Positions 53,082 to 61,191 of a stretch of 64,000 nucleotides of DNA are shown here, one piece after another. The notes beneath the pieces are model-generated. The model did no database searches, had not been told where the DNA came from, and saw nothing but the letters and a program-made list of their open reading frames with translations. The DNA lies in NCBI GenBank assembly GCA_900318145.1, contig ONJM01000011.1, positions 21,112 to 85,111 on the forward strand, written 5' to 3'. This DNA comes from an uncultured Eubacteriales bacterium. GTDB taxonomy: Bacteria > Bacillota > Clostridia > Christensenellales > Aristaeellaceae. Every line of letters starts with the position of its first letter. Position 1 is the stretch's first letter. The position numbers and the translations under genes are program-made.

Positions 53082-53097
53082 GTGTTTTCCTCTGCTC

Positions 53098-53940
53098 TTA
53101 CTCCTTAATGATCCGTTTCGGACAGTTCTCCACCGCGTCCATCACCGGATTCATCCAGTCTTCATTGAACAGCTCAATCACGCCGGTATCGCACTCCCGG
53201 GCCAGCGCCGGATCCAGCGGCAGCCGGGCCAGCAGCGGAATCCGATGCTCCATGGCCACCTGCGCGGTTTTGCTTTCCCCGAACGGATAGATCTTTTTCC
53301 CGCAGTCCGGGCAGGCAACCCAGCTCATGTTTTCCACCACGCCGAGAACCGGAATATTCATCATCTTTGCCATATTCACGGCTTTCTCAACAATCATTCC
53401 CACCAGCTCCTGCGGGCTGGTGACAACGATAATCCCGTCCACCGGCAGACTCTGGAACACGGTCAGCGGTACGTCCCCGGTTCCCGGAGGCATATCCACA
53501 AACATGTAGTCCACCTCTCCCCAGAGCACGTCCGTCCAGAACTGCTTCACGGTGCCGCTGATCAGGCTTCCGCGCCACACCACCGGATCCGTATCGTTCT
53601 CCAGCAGCAGGTTCAGGCTCATCATTTTCACGCCTGTGCGGCTCTCCGCCGGGAAAATGCCTTCTTCACTGCCCATGGCTTTATCATGGACTCCGAACAT
53701 TTTCGGAATGGATGGCCCTGTGATATCCGCGTCCAGCACGGCGGCCTGCATCCCGTTGCGCTGCGTCAGCACTGCCATCAGGGAAGTCACAAGGCTTTTG
53801 CCTACGCCGCCCTTGCCGCTCATCACGGCGATTACTTTCTTTACGTTGCTCTGTGCGTTCTGGGGCGCCAGCAGGCTTTCCGGCTTCCGGGAAGCACAGT
53901 CCGCTCCGCACGTGGAGCAGTCATGTGTACATTCGCTCAT
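53098..53940 (-). CDS. Mrp/NBP35-type P-loop ATPase (Fe-S carrier)
   Basis: The protein has 280 residues. An N-terminal four-Cys cluster (CTHDCSTCGADC) binds an Fe-S cluster as in NBP35. The deviant Walker A is MSGKGGVGKSLVTSLMA. A second Cys pair (CPDCGKKIYPFGE) is present, the site for a bridging 4Fe-4S cluster in the dimer. It loads Fe-S clusters onto target proteins in the cytoplasm. It lies between the second caspase-like gene and the DUF5711 gene, in a tight same-strand run. Confidence 0.93.
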   Translation of the reverse strand: MSECTHDCSTCGADCASRKPESLLAPQNAQSNVKKVIAVMSGKGGVGKSLVTSLMAVLTQRNGMQAAVLDADITGPSIPKMFGVHDKAMGSEEGIFPAESRTGVKMMSLNLLLENDTDPVVWRGSLISGTVKQFWTDVLWGEVDYMFVDMPPGTGDVPLTVFQSLPVDGIIVVTSPQELVGMIVEKAVNMAKMMNIPVLGVVENMSWVACPDCGKKIYPFGESKTAQVAMEHRIPLLARLPLDPALARECDTGVIELFNEDWMNPVMDAVENCPKRIIKE

Positions 53941-53971
53941 TTTTTCCGGCCTCTCAAAAAAATAAAATATG

Positions 53972-55099
53972 TTATTCCCCGGTTGATATTACCTTTGTGA
54001 TTTCAACAACGGGTACCTGCCTGTGCAGTCCCCGCATGGAGATGATCTCCAGAAGCGCTCTGCCGTCTTTCAGTTTTTCCCGGCTGACGCGGATCGTACG
54101 TTCCTTTTCCCCGGGGCCCATCAATCCACGGGTCTGCCCGGTACGCTCCCGGTCCGGCATCCTCGCCGCGCCTTCGAAATCCCAGCCTTCCTCTCCCGGA
54201 AGCACCAGCCGGTATTCCACCTTGACCGCTGTTTCGGTCCGGAACCGGAAAGCCAGCGTAATCTGTCCATCCGTTTCTTCCGCGGGTTCGGATTCAAATC
54301 CCAGCAGCCGTTCCGGATTCCGCGCCGTCTCCGGCAGGATAAACAGGGGAGCTCCGTCCCCTTCCGGCAGGAATACGGCGCCGGATACTCCGTAGATTTC
54401 ACGGATCCGCGCCGCCAGTTCGCTGAGGCTTACCGCACCGTCCCCGTCCGGGTCCGTCTGTTCCGGTTCCGAAGCGCGCAGGGCGTTTTCCAGCGCGGCG
54501 GTGAAGTATCCCATACCGGTCACTTCTCCCGCCGCCCAGAAATAGCAGTCCTCTTCCGGTCCGCAGCCCGCCAGTACCCGCCATTCCGGCCCGTCAAAAG
54601 CCTTCAGGATCGCGCCGGCGTGGCAGCAGTCCAGAATCAGCACTTTCTTCCCCGGGATCCGGTCCATCATCTCCCGGAGCCGCTCCGGTTCCAGCGCTTC
54701 CTCCCGCGTCCCGTCCGAAAGGATCAGGGCCGTGGAGGCTGTTCCGTCCTCCTCCTCCCAGATCACCCCGTGGGTGCTGATGTAGAGGTAGGAAGTATCC
54801 GTTTCCGCCGCGCCGCTGAAAGCGTTCCGCAGCAGCGCTTCCAGCTCCGCCGCGTTTCCCGGTCCGTTCACCCGGCGGGTGACCCGGGTCCCTTCCGGCA
54901 GATAAGCCGCAAACAGCGCAGCCATGGTTTCCGCGTTATTCGCGGAACAGGGAGCCGTCGGCGCTTCGTTCACAAACAGGTCGATTCCCACCGCCAGGCA
55001 CCGGCAGACCGCCCCGGCGGATGCAGGAGGTACGTCCCGGGCGGCGGGGAAGGCGGACAGCAGCATCGCGCACAGCGCGGCCAGCCATTTCTTCCCCAT
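53972..55099 (-). CDS. Secreted caspase-like (C14) peptidase
   Basis: The 375 residues start with a signal peptide (WLAALCAMLLSAFPAARDV). The caspase fold contains YISTHGVIW (His110) and LILDCCHAGA (Cys159 before His), the classic p20-type dyad like that of metacaspases. An EF-hand-like stretch DPDGDGAVSLSELAARI (about 218) may bind calcium. A beta-rich C-terminal domain completes it. It is 24 bases after a PG-binding lipoprotein gene and 31 before mrp. The target is unknown. Confidence 0.85.
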   Translation of the reverse strand: MGKKWLAALCAMLLSAFPAARDVPPASAGAVCRCLAVGIDLFVNEAPTAPCSANNAETMAALFAAYLPEGTRVTRRVNGPGNAAELEALLRNAFSGAAETDTSYLYISTHGVIWEEEDGTASTALILSDGTREEALEPERLREMMDRIPGKKVLILDCCHAGAILKAFDGPEWRVLAGCGPEEDCYFWAAGEVTGMGYFTAALENALRASEPEQTDPDGDGAVSLSELAARIREIYGVSGAVFLPEGDGAPLFILPETARNPERLLGFESEPAEETDGQITLAFRFRTETAVKVEYRLVLPGEEGWDFEGAARMPDRERTGQTRGLMGPGEKERTIRVSREKLKDGRALLEIISMRGLHRQVPVVEITKVISTGE

Positions 55100-55123
55100 T
55101 CCTCAGCGTCCTCCCCCGGTCCG

Positions 55124-57109
55124 TCAGTATCCGAACAGGATTTTCAGGGTTTCATGGCCGCAGATGCCGTCCACCTTCAGGTTGTGGGCCTGCTGGAAGG
55201 CTTTGACCGCCGCCACGGTGAGATCGTCATACAGTCCGTTTACCACTTCCAGATAGCCGAACTCGACCAGGCATTCCTGCACTTCCACAACGTTCTCGCC
55301 CGCTTCTCCGGGACGCACCGTCGGGTATTCGCTGGGAGAGGTCGCGGCCTTCGCGCTGGAAGAATACAGCCTGCTCAGAGTCGCGTTGCCGGCCACGCCG
55401 TCCACCGGCGAAAGCCCGTTCATGATCTGGAAAGCCCGCACGGCGTCCGCGGTGGTTCCGCCGTAGATTCCGTCGATGGCGCCGTCGTAGTAGCCAAGCT
55501 CATACAGCGTGTACTGCATGTTCCGCACCGCGTCGCCCCTGTCTCCCTCCCGCAGTGTGGAGTAGGTCACCGCGGAATTCGGGCTCGTGCCGTACAGCTT
55601 GCGCTGGGTGGCGGGGCCGGCTTTTCCGTCCACCGTCAGGTTGTTGTTGGCCTGGAAGGCCATGACCGCCGCTTCGGTGGAGGGGCCGAATTTTCCGTCC
55701 GCGTTGCCGCTGTAGTAGCCCAGGCTCTTCAGCTTGTTCTGAAGCTTGCGCACCGCTTCGCCCTGGCTCAGGTACTCCAGCGTTTCATATCCCGTGGAGG
55801 CGATTCCCGAGGTATCCCGGCCGCCCTGGTTCTTGATGTTTGCCGCGTTTCCGCTGGCCTTGTTCGCGCCGCCGGAATACAGCTTGTTCTGCGTCGCTGT
55901 GCCGGCTTTGCCGTCCGCCGTCAGGTTGTTGTTCCGCTGGAAAGCGATCACGGCAGCTTCCGTCGCCACGCCGAACTTGCCGTCCGCCGCGCCTGCCAGA
56001 TAACCCAGCGCCTGCAGCTTCTGCTGCAGTTTGGTCACATCGGCGCCTTCGCTGCCGAACTCAAGAGTCTCCACGGCGTTGTGGGCCGCCGGCTTGCTGG
56101 TCCGGGCCGCGCCGGAGGAATACAGGGCCCGCAGGGTGGCCGGTCCGGCGACGCCGTCGGTGTAAATGCCGCTCGTCCGGTCCTGGAAAGCGCGCACCGC
56201 CGCCTCTGTCGCTTCGTCAAAGTTGCCTGTCACCTTGCCGCTGAGCCATCCCAGCTCGATCAGCCGGCGCTGCAGCGTTTCCACCCGTGTCCCGGTGTTG
56301 CCCAGGCGCAGATAGTATTCCTTGTTCAGGTTCGGGGTGGACGTGGGCCGGGGCGTAGCGGTCGTCTTTTTATTATTGCTGTTGCTGCCGGTTTTGGCCG
56401 TCGTCTTGGGCGCGGCTGTGGCGTGAGCCTGCTTGTACGTCTTGGTCTTCCTGTCGTTCAGCTTCTTCAGCGTCTGCTCGCCGACCTTGCCGTCGGGCGA
56501 CAGGCCGTTATCCTTCTGGAATTCCTTTATGGCCTTGTCCGTAGCGGTACCGAAATCGCCGTCGATGGAACCGCTGTAATATCCCAGTTCCTTCAGCCGC
56601 CGCTGCACCGTGCGCACCGCTTCACCCGTGAAGCCAAGGCGCATCGTCAGGGGCGTCGGAGTAGGCGTCGCCACAGCCGGCGTGGTGGGAACCACGGGGC
56701 CCGGTGTATTTGTCACGGTCTGAATCGTGCTTTCCGGGCTTCCGGGCACCGGCGTTTCAAACACAATCGTGCCGCTTGTCGGGATCGGCGTGGGCGCGCC
56801 GGGGTTATCCGTGTTCCCCCAGTTGTTCCAGGCATTTCCGTTCTGGTCCGGCGTCGGGGTAGCCGTCGCCGTACCGGGGAACACATTCTGTCCCTGATTG
56901 TTGGGGTCCGGCGTCGTCACCGTCACCGTGTCCGGCGTCATGGTCACTGTCGCTGTCGGCTGCAGCGTCAGGAAGGGCAGGTTGCTGCCGGCGTTGGTTT
57001 CTCCGCCGTTGTTTACGTCGTCGGGAGGGCTGTAGCATCCCGTCAGCGTCAGGCACAGGGCCAGCGCGGCCGCCAGAGCAATAATCCTTGTGTTTCTCCT
57101 CATTTTCAT
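55124..57109 (-). CDS. Lipoprotein with six PG_binding_1 repeats
   Basis: The 661 residues start with a lipoprotein signal (LALCLTLTGCYSPPDD; lipidated Cys25). A Pro/Thr-rich segment follows. Six PG_binding_1 units occur at intervals of about 75 residues (for example VRTVQRRLKELGYYSGSIDG and VRKLQNKLKSLGYYSGNADG), with the last at the C terminus. There is no catalytic domain. It is probably a wall-binding scaffold or adapter anchored to the membrane. It lies 9 bases after the barnase-like gene. Confidence 0.88.
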   Translation of the reverse strand: MKMRRNTRIIALAAALALCLTLTGCYSPPDDVNNGGETNAGSNLPFLTLQPTATVTMTPDTVTVTTPDPNNQGQNVFPGTATATPTPDQNGNAWNNWGNTDNPGAPTPIPTSGTIVFETPVPGSPESTIQTVTNTPGPVVPTTPAVATPTPTPLTMRLGFTGEAVRTVQRRLKELGYYSGSIDGDFGTATDKAIKEFQKDNGLSPDGKVGEQTLKKLNDRKTKTYKQAHATAAPKTTAKTGSNSNNKKTTATPRPTSTPNLNKEYYLRLGNTGTRVETLQRRLIELGWLSGKVTGNFDEATEAAVRAFQDRTSGIYTDGVAGPATLRALYSSGAARTSKPAAHNAVETLEFGSEGADVTKLQQKLQALGYLAGAADGKFGVATEAAVIAFQRNNNLTADGKAGTATQNKLYSGGANKASGNAANIKNQGGRDTSGIASTGYETLEYLSQGEAVRKLQNKLKSLGYYSGNADGKFGPSTEAAVMAFQANNNLTVDGKAGPATQRKLYGTSPNSAVTYSTLREGDRGDAVRNMQYTLYELGYYDGAIDGIYGGTTADAVRAFQIMNGLSPVDGVAGNATLSRLYSSSAKAATSPSEYPTVRPGEAGENVVEVQECLVEFGYLEVVNGLYDDLTVAAVKAFQQAHNLKVDGICGHETLKILFGY

Positions 57110-57118
57110 CTACCTCCG

Positions 57119-57703
57119 TTAATCAGACGGATATAATTCGGTAAAAGTTTCATAATGGTCCGGTGAATACCACACATGCCCGTCACTGGAATAAACGATG
57201 CGCTCCGCGCCGCGCTTCCCGCCGGTATAGTTGCAGTCACATTCGTAGAATTTCCGGCCTTTGGCTTTCGGAAGCAGTCCTTCATAGTTGCCGTACCGGT
57301 CTCCTCCGAGGCTTTTCCCCGGGGCCGCGTCGCTCACGTAATTCCGGCTGCTGTCCCATCCCAGGGCCTTCGCTTCGTCCTTGGTAATGAAATTCGGCGG
57401 CAGCTCCCCGTGGACGAAAATGTAATCCGCAATTTCCTGCGGTGCTGTAACCGGTCCCGTTTTTTCCGCGGGTGCGGGAGAAGCGGTCGGCGATTTCTTC
57501 GGAGCCTTCGTCGCCTTTTTGGCGGAAGCCTTCGCCGCGGTTCCGGAAGGCGCTTCCGTCGCGGCCTTCGTCACCGCCGCTGTCGCCAGCGGAAGATCCG
57601 CCGTCGGATCCGCGAAAGAAACCTTTTCAGGCCCTCCGCATCCGGTAAGGATCAGCAGCCCCGCCAGCAGCAAAGCCGCCAGCGCCAATAGCTTTCGTCT
57701 CAT
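57119..57703 (-). CDS. Barnase-family ribonuclease lipoprotein
   Basis: The 194 residues begin with a lipobox (LLILTGCGG; lipidated Cys22) and an Ala/Lys/Thr linker of about 60 residues. The C-terminal 105 or so residues match barnase: ITKDEAKALGWDSSRNYVSD, then Glu154, Arg164, Arg168 and His183. Their spacing (10, 4 and 15 residues) equals that of barnase Glu73-Arg83-Arg87-His102. An active guanyl-preferring RNase at the cell surface is therefore likely. No barstar gene is next to it. Confidence 0.9.
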   Translation of the reverse strand: MRRKLLALAALLLAGLLILTGCGGPEKVSFADPTADLPLATAAVTKAATEAPSGTAAKASAKKATKAPKKSPTASPAPAEKTGPVTAPQEIADYIFVHGELPPNFITKDEAKALGWDSSRNYVSDAAPGKSLGGDRYGNYEGLLPKAKGRKFYECDCNYTGGKRGAERIVYSSDGHVWYSPDHYETFTELYPSD

Positions 57704-57774
57704 CCCGTTCCTTTCTGAATAAAACCAGCCGCTGATCCCCGTGTCATCCTGAGTCCGGCGATGGATCCCGGCCG

Positions 57775-58251
57775 CTACTTATGGTACCGTTCCCCGGCAA
57801 GAATCTTCTCCGCCCGGTACAGCTGCTCCAGCAGCATGACCCGGGCCAGCTGATGCGGAAAAGTCATCCGCCCCATCGAAAACTCTTCGTCCGCCCGGGT
57901 CAGCACGTTCTGTCCCAGTCCCAGGCTGCCTCCGATCACAAATACGGTGCGCCCCGTTCCGCTGATCCGCAGCTCCTGCAGATGCGCGGCCAGTCCGGGA
58001 GAATCCGTCTGCCGCCCGCCGATCGTCAGGGCGATCACCCGGTCCCCTGCGCGGATCCTGGAAAGCAGCGCTTCCCCTTCCTTTGTCCGCACCTGCTCCT
58101 CCAGGGCAGCGCTCCCCGAAGCCTCCGGCAGGTCCGGTACTTCGGCTTCCTCATATTTTCCGAAACGGCTCAGCCGCTTCAGGTACTCGTCCGCCATCTG
58201 CCGGTAAGGCTTTTCCTTCATTTTGCCGACGCACAGAATCAGCGTGCTCAT
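57775..58251 (-). CDS. rlmH: 23S rRNA (pseudouridine1915-N3)-methyltransferase RlmH
   Basis: The protein has 158 residues. TLILCVGKMKEKPYRQMADE is the family N terminus, and FVIGGSLGLGQNVLTRADEE and MTFPHQLARVMLLEQLYRA are the SPOUT knot motifs. It methylates the pseudouridine in helix 69 of 23S rRNA. It overlaps the upstream araR by 4 bases (ATGA), so its translation is coupled to it. Confidence 0.96.
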   Translation of the reverse strand: MSTLILCVGKMKEKPYRQMADEYLKRLSRFGKYEEAEVPDLPEASGSAALEEQVRTKEGEALLSRIRAGDRVIALTIGGRQTDSPGLAAHLQELRISGTGRTVFVIGGSLGLGQNVLTRADEEFSMGRMTFPHQLARVMLLEQLYRAEKILAGERYHK

Positions 58252-59336
58252 TTCGCTTTCTTCGGCAGGCTGTCCCGTTCAATCAGGGTCCAGTCCACGA
58301 TGGTGCTGTCTTCCCGGTTGCCGGCGATCATCCGCAGGATCTTCCGCGCCGCGATGGCGCCGATTTCATTCTTCGGCTGTCCCAGGGTGGTCAGCGCCGG
58401 CTGCAGCATGGCTGAGAAATCGGCGTTGTCGAATCCGATAATGCCCAGATCCTCCGGAATTCTCATTCCTTTTTCCTGCAGCTTCGCCATAAACTGGGCG
58501 GCGAAAATGTCGTTGTAGCAGATCAGGCAGTCCGCCTCCTGCTTCATCAGCACATCCAGCAGCGCCATCCCTTTCACGGAATCCGCCAGATCGTTCCGCT
58601 CCTCTGTGCTGAAGCACAGCAGCCGCTCCTCCGGCACCTCGACTCCCCGGGTGTACATCTCGTCCAGAAATCCGTTCAGCCGTTCCTTGCCCTGCAGGTC
58701 GTCCGTCTTGAACAGGCCCGCCGGTTTCGTGTATCCCTTTTCCAGCGCCGTCCTGGCCGCAAGCCGCCCTCCGCCGTAATCGTCCATCACCACATGGGGG
58801 ATATGCTCCATCCCCGGGTAATACCCATTCACGAACAGCACCGGAATATTCCGCTGGGCAAACCGAGCCAGCACATCCCGGTTCGGAGTCTCCAGCGCCG
58901 TCCGGCAGCCTTCGATAATCAGGCCGTCCACCGGCTCTTCCAGCATGCGCTCCAGAATGTTCCGTTCCGTTTTCACGTCGTTGTACATCGCGTTCAGGCT
59001 CAGTACCGCTTCATTTTTGTTCAGCACGGATTCCATTCCCTGCGCGATGGCCGGAAAAATGTAGTCCGTAATAAACGTCGTAATCACCCCGACGTGGATG
59101 ATTCCCTGGCGCCGCCTCGGCCCGTGGCGTACATAGGTTCCGCTGCCGCGCCGGCGGTCCACCAGGCCGTCAGCCTCCAGCAGGGAAATCGCCTGCCGGA
59201 TCGTCTGCCGGGATACGTCAAAGCGCATGCGGAGCTCCTCCTCCGTCATCAGCGTCTGTCCGTCCCGGAAAATGCCGTCGGCAATCTCCTGCCTCAGCGT
59301 ATCCGCCACCTGCAGATACTTTGGCTGTTCAGCCAT
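58248..59336 (-). CDS. araR: AraR-like repressor (GntR DNA-binding and LacI-type sugar-binding domains)
   Basis: The 362 residues start with a GntR-type winged helix (QVADTLRQEIADGIFRDGQT; DVSRQTIRQAISLLEADGL). From about 75 on is a LacI/periplasmic-binding-like effector domain. Both agree with B. subtilis AraR at VGVITTFITDYIFPAIAQGM, TDDLQGKERLNGF and CYNDIFAAQFM. AraR represses arabinose genes until L-arabinose binds. The start at 59336 matches the GntR domain start; the ribosome-binding site is weak. A GH51 arabinofuranosidase lies further along the same strand. Confidence 0.88.
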   Translation of the reverse strand: MAEQPKYLQVADTLRQEIADGIFRDGQTLMTEEELRMRFDVSRQTIRQAISLLEADGLVDRRRGSGTYVRHGPRRRQGIIHVGVITTFITDYIFPAIAQGMESVLNKNEAVLSLNAMYNDVKTERNILERMLEEPVDGLIIEGCRTALETPNRDVLARFAQRNIPVLFVNGYYPGMEHIPHVVMDDYGGGRLAARTALEKGYTKPAGLFKTDDLQGKERLNGFLDEMYTRGVEVPEERLLCFSTEERNDLADSVKGMALLDVLMKQEADCLICYNDIFAAQFMAKLQEKGMRIPEDLGIIGFDNADFSAMLQPALTTLGQPKNEIGAIAARKILRMIAGNREDSTIVDWTLIERDSLPKKAK

Positions 59337-59361
59337 GACAAACACATCCCTTCTTGGCGAG

Positions 59362-59399
59362 GTTGTCCCCATTGTATCAGACAACTGTGACTTTTTCAA
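59362..59399 (-). promoter_or_regulatory. araR promoter with inverted-repeat operator candidate
   Basis: On the minus strand: -35 TTGAAA (59394-59399), 17 bases, -10 TACAAT (59371-59376). An inverted repeat GTTGTC/GACAAC with a 12-base spacer (59362-59367 and 59380-59385) flanks the -10, suggesting autoregulation. Confidence 0.6.
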
Positions 59400-59436
59400 T
59401 AGAAAGCCTTTAAAAAGTACGAACATCTTCCAATTA

Positions 59437-59465
59437 TTGTAATATAATGCGTCTTTCGGTATAAT
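59437..59465 (+). promoter_or_regulatory. Promoter upstream of the decayed gene and trmH-gtrA run
   Basis: -35 TTGTAA, 17 bases, perfect -10 TATAAT. It points to the pseudogene and, beyond it, trmH. Confidence 0.7.
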
Positions 59466-59514
59466 AGGAGCGTTTCCTGAGCGCACAGCGATCCGAACCG
59501 TCCGGAGGATAAAC

Positions 59515-59930
59515 GTTAAAAAGAATCTGAAAATCATCATCTGCCTTGTTGCGGCGGCAGCGGCGGCCGCAGGCGCTGTGTTTGCCGGGCTGAAGGTAAT
59601 CCGGCACGAACAGGAACAGGCCCGGCGGATTCAGGCGCTGGAATCCGGAATCCGTCTGCTCACGGAAAAAGGCGCGGAAGCCGGTGAACCGGGCAGCGGT
59701 GGCTGTGGATCGATATCTTCCGGAATGTTGAGTTTTATTCCAGCCCGATCGGATATCTGCATATCACCGGGGCGGTACTGGCTGTGTTCGTGGTCTGCGG
59801 AGTGATCGACGCGGGAAGGGTGAAATTCCTGGAAAAGCCGTTTTTTGCCGTGCTGGACAGGAAGCTGCCGAAGATCGTCTCATCTTATCGGAACTGGGAA
59901 GCAAAAGTCCTACGGAATGTAAAGGATTGA
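59515..59930 (+). pseudogene. Decayed gene with an acyltransferase-3-like C-terminal remnant
   Basis: GGAGG at 59504-59508 is followed six bases on by GTT, where a start codon should be, then KKNLKIIICLVAAAAAAAG, a signal-anchor-like helix. The frame runs to about 59690. Homology then continues in the frame one base back: WIDIFRNVEFYSSPIGYLHI, a membrane segment (GAVLAVFVVCGVIDAG) and VKFLEKPFFAVLDRKLPK, which resembles the end of OafA-type acyltransferases. The stop is at 59928. Lost start and shifted frame both argue for decay. Most of the acyltransferase is missing. Confidence 0.65.
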
Positions 59931-59958
59931 ATTTCATCATACGCAACGGGGTGGTTCC

Positions 59959-60684
59959 ATGCCTTCACTGCAGCCTTATGATTCTTCTCTGGATTATTCC
60001 TATGCCCCCGGTATCTTTCCGTCCATGGAATGCCTGCTGTACCGGCCCGGTTCCGTGCGCCGCCTGCTGCTGCATTCCGGTTCCGCCGGGCGGGAAGGCG
60101 TTTCCCGGCTGATTTCCCTTGCGGAAGCGTGTCATGTCCGTGTGGAGGAAGCGGACCGCGCCCTTTCCCGCGTCAGCGGCAAGGAAAACTGCTGGACCGC
60201 GGCGGTCTTCGCCAAGTTTCAGGATACGCTCCTCCCGTCCGTTCCCCATGTCGTGCTCCATAATCCCGGTGACAGCGGCAACGTGGGCACCATCCTGCGC
60301 ACGTCCCTGGGGCTGGGAATAGAGGATATCGCCCTGGTCCGCCCCTGCGTGGACGTATTTGATCCCCGGGTTGTGCGGGCCAGCATGGGCAGCCTCTTCC
60401 GCCTCCGCGTCCATGTGTATGATTCCTTTGAGGCATACCGGGCACAGTTTCCTTCCCGCCCGCTCTACCCCTTCATGCTGGACGCTTCCGTTCCCCTCGG
60501 GGAAATCCGGGATGTTCCGGAAGCGTACTCCCTCATCTTCGGCAATGAGGGCAGCGGCCTTCCGGCGGAATTCGCGGCCCTGGGGCAGCCGGTCCGGATT
60601 GAAAGCAATGACAAGGTGGATTCCCTGAACCTCGGTGTTGCCGCCGCGATCGGAATCTACGCCTTCACCCGCCGCGGCGTTTGA
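59959..60684 (+). CDS. TrmH/SpoU-family RNA 2'-O-methyltransferase
   Basis: The protein has 241 residues. The C-terminal SPOUT domain has the motifs NPGDSGNVGTILRTSLGLG, SLIFGNEGSGLP and KVDSLNLGVAAAIGIYAF, all diagnostic. The N terminus holds a short substrate-binding segment. It methylates a ribose in rRNA or tRNA; the target cannot be told from sequence. The ribosome-binding site is weak. It follows the decayed gene after 28 bases. Confidence 0.9.
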   Translation: MPSLQPYDSSLDYSYAPGIFPSMECLLYRPGSVRRLLLHSGSAGREGVSRLISLAEACHVRVEEADRALSRVSGKENCWTAAVFAKFQDTLLPSVPHVVLHNPGDSGNVGTILRTSLGLGIEDIALVRPCVDVFDPRVVRASMGSLFRLRVHVYDSFEAYRAQFPSRPLYPFMLDASVPLGEIRDVPEAYSLIFGNEGSGLPAEFAALGQPVRIESNDKVDSLNLGVAAAIGIYAFTRRGV

Positions 60685-60744
60685 CAGGGCCTGCCGTCCG
60701 GATTAAAATATGCGGAAATCAGTTGCGGAAAGTTCGGAGGATTC

Positions 60745-61173
60745 ATGAACAGAAAACGCCTGGGAGAAATCTTTCGGTTTGTTGCCGCCGGCGCCGCGGG
60801 CTTCGCGGTGGAGCTGGGCGTCCTGATCCTTCTGAAGGAAAAGGCGGGCCTGGATACCCTGATCGCGACGCCGGTTGCCTTTACCGTTTCCGTCATTGTC
60901 AATTATCTGATCTGCGTTCTCTGGGTCTTTCCCGGGGCAAAGGAGCAAAGCCGGAAAAGCCAGCTCGCTTTTTTCCTCACCAGCACCGTTGGTCTGGCCC
61001 TCAATGAGCTGCTGATGTTTCTGTTCCGGATTCTGTGGGGGGAGGAAACCGTGCTTTTTACCGTCTTCTCCTTCACCGTAAGCCTGTATATGCTGAACAA
61101 GGCCCTGGCCACCTTTGCGGTCATGGTCTGGAACTATTTTACCAAGCGGATGATCCTCACCCGCAGACCGTGA
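60745..61173 (+). CDS. GtrA-family membrane protein
   Basis: The protein has 142 residues and four membrane helices. RFVAAGAAGFAVELGVLILL is the usual first helix, and LNKALATFAVMVWNYFTKR is the typical last one. GtrA proteins help move lipid-linked sugars across the membrane for surface polysaccharide modification. GGAGG lies upstream. It is followed after 18 bases by a sugar nucleotidyltransferase gene, so the two probably work together. Confidence 0.9.
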   Translation: MNRKRLGEIFRFVAAGAAGFAVELGVLILLKEKAGLDTLIATPVAFTVSVIVNYLICVLWVFPGAKEQSRKSQLAFFLTSTVGLALNELLMFLFRILWGEETVLFTVFSFTVSLYMLNKALATFAVMVWNYFTKRMILTRRP

Positions 61174-61191
61174 AAGAATCGGAGGAAATGG

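Noticed and set aside
54023-57136. A 1037-codon open frame on the plus strand opposite the caspase and PG-binding genes
   Set aside because: Same antisense effect; the minus-strand genes have signal peptides, repeats and ribosome-binding sites.
40149-57703. Caspase-gasdermin or other anti-phage defence island
   Set aside because: Both caspase-like proteins have signal peptides and there is no gasdermin, NLR-like or nuclease defence gene beside them.
59515-59930. Programmed frameshift instead of a pseudogene
   Set aside because: There is no slippery heptamer or downstream structure near 59690, and the start codon is also missing.
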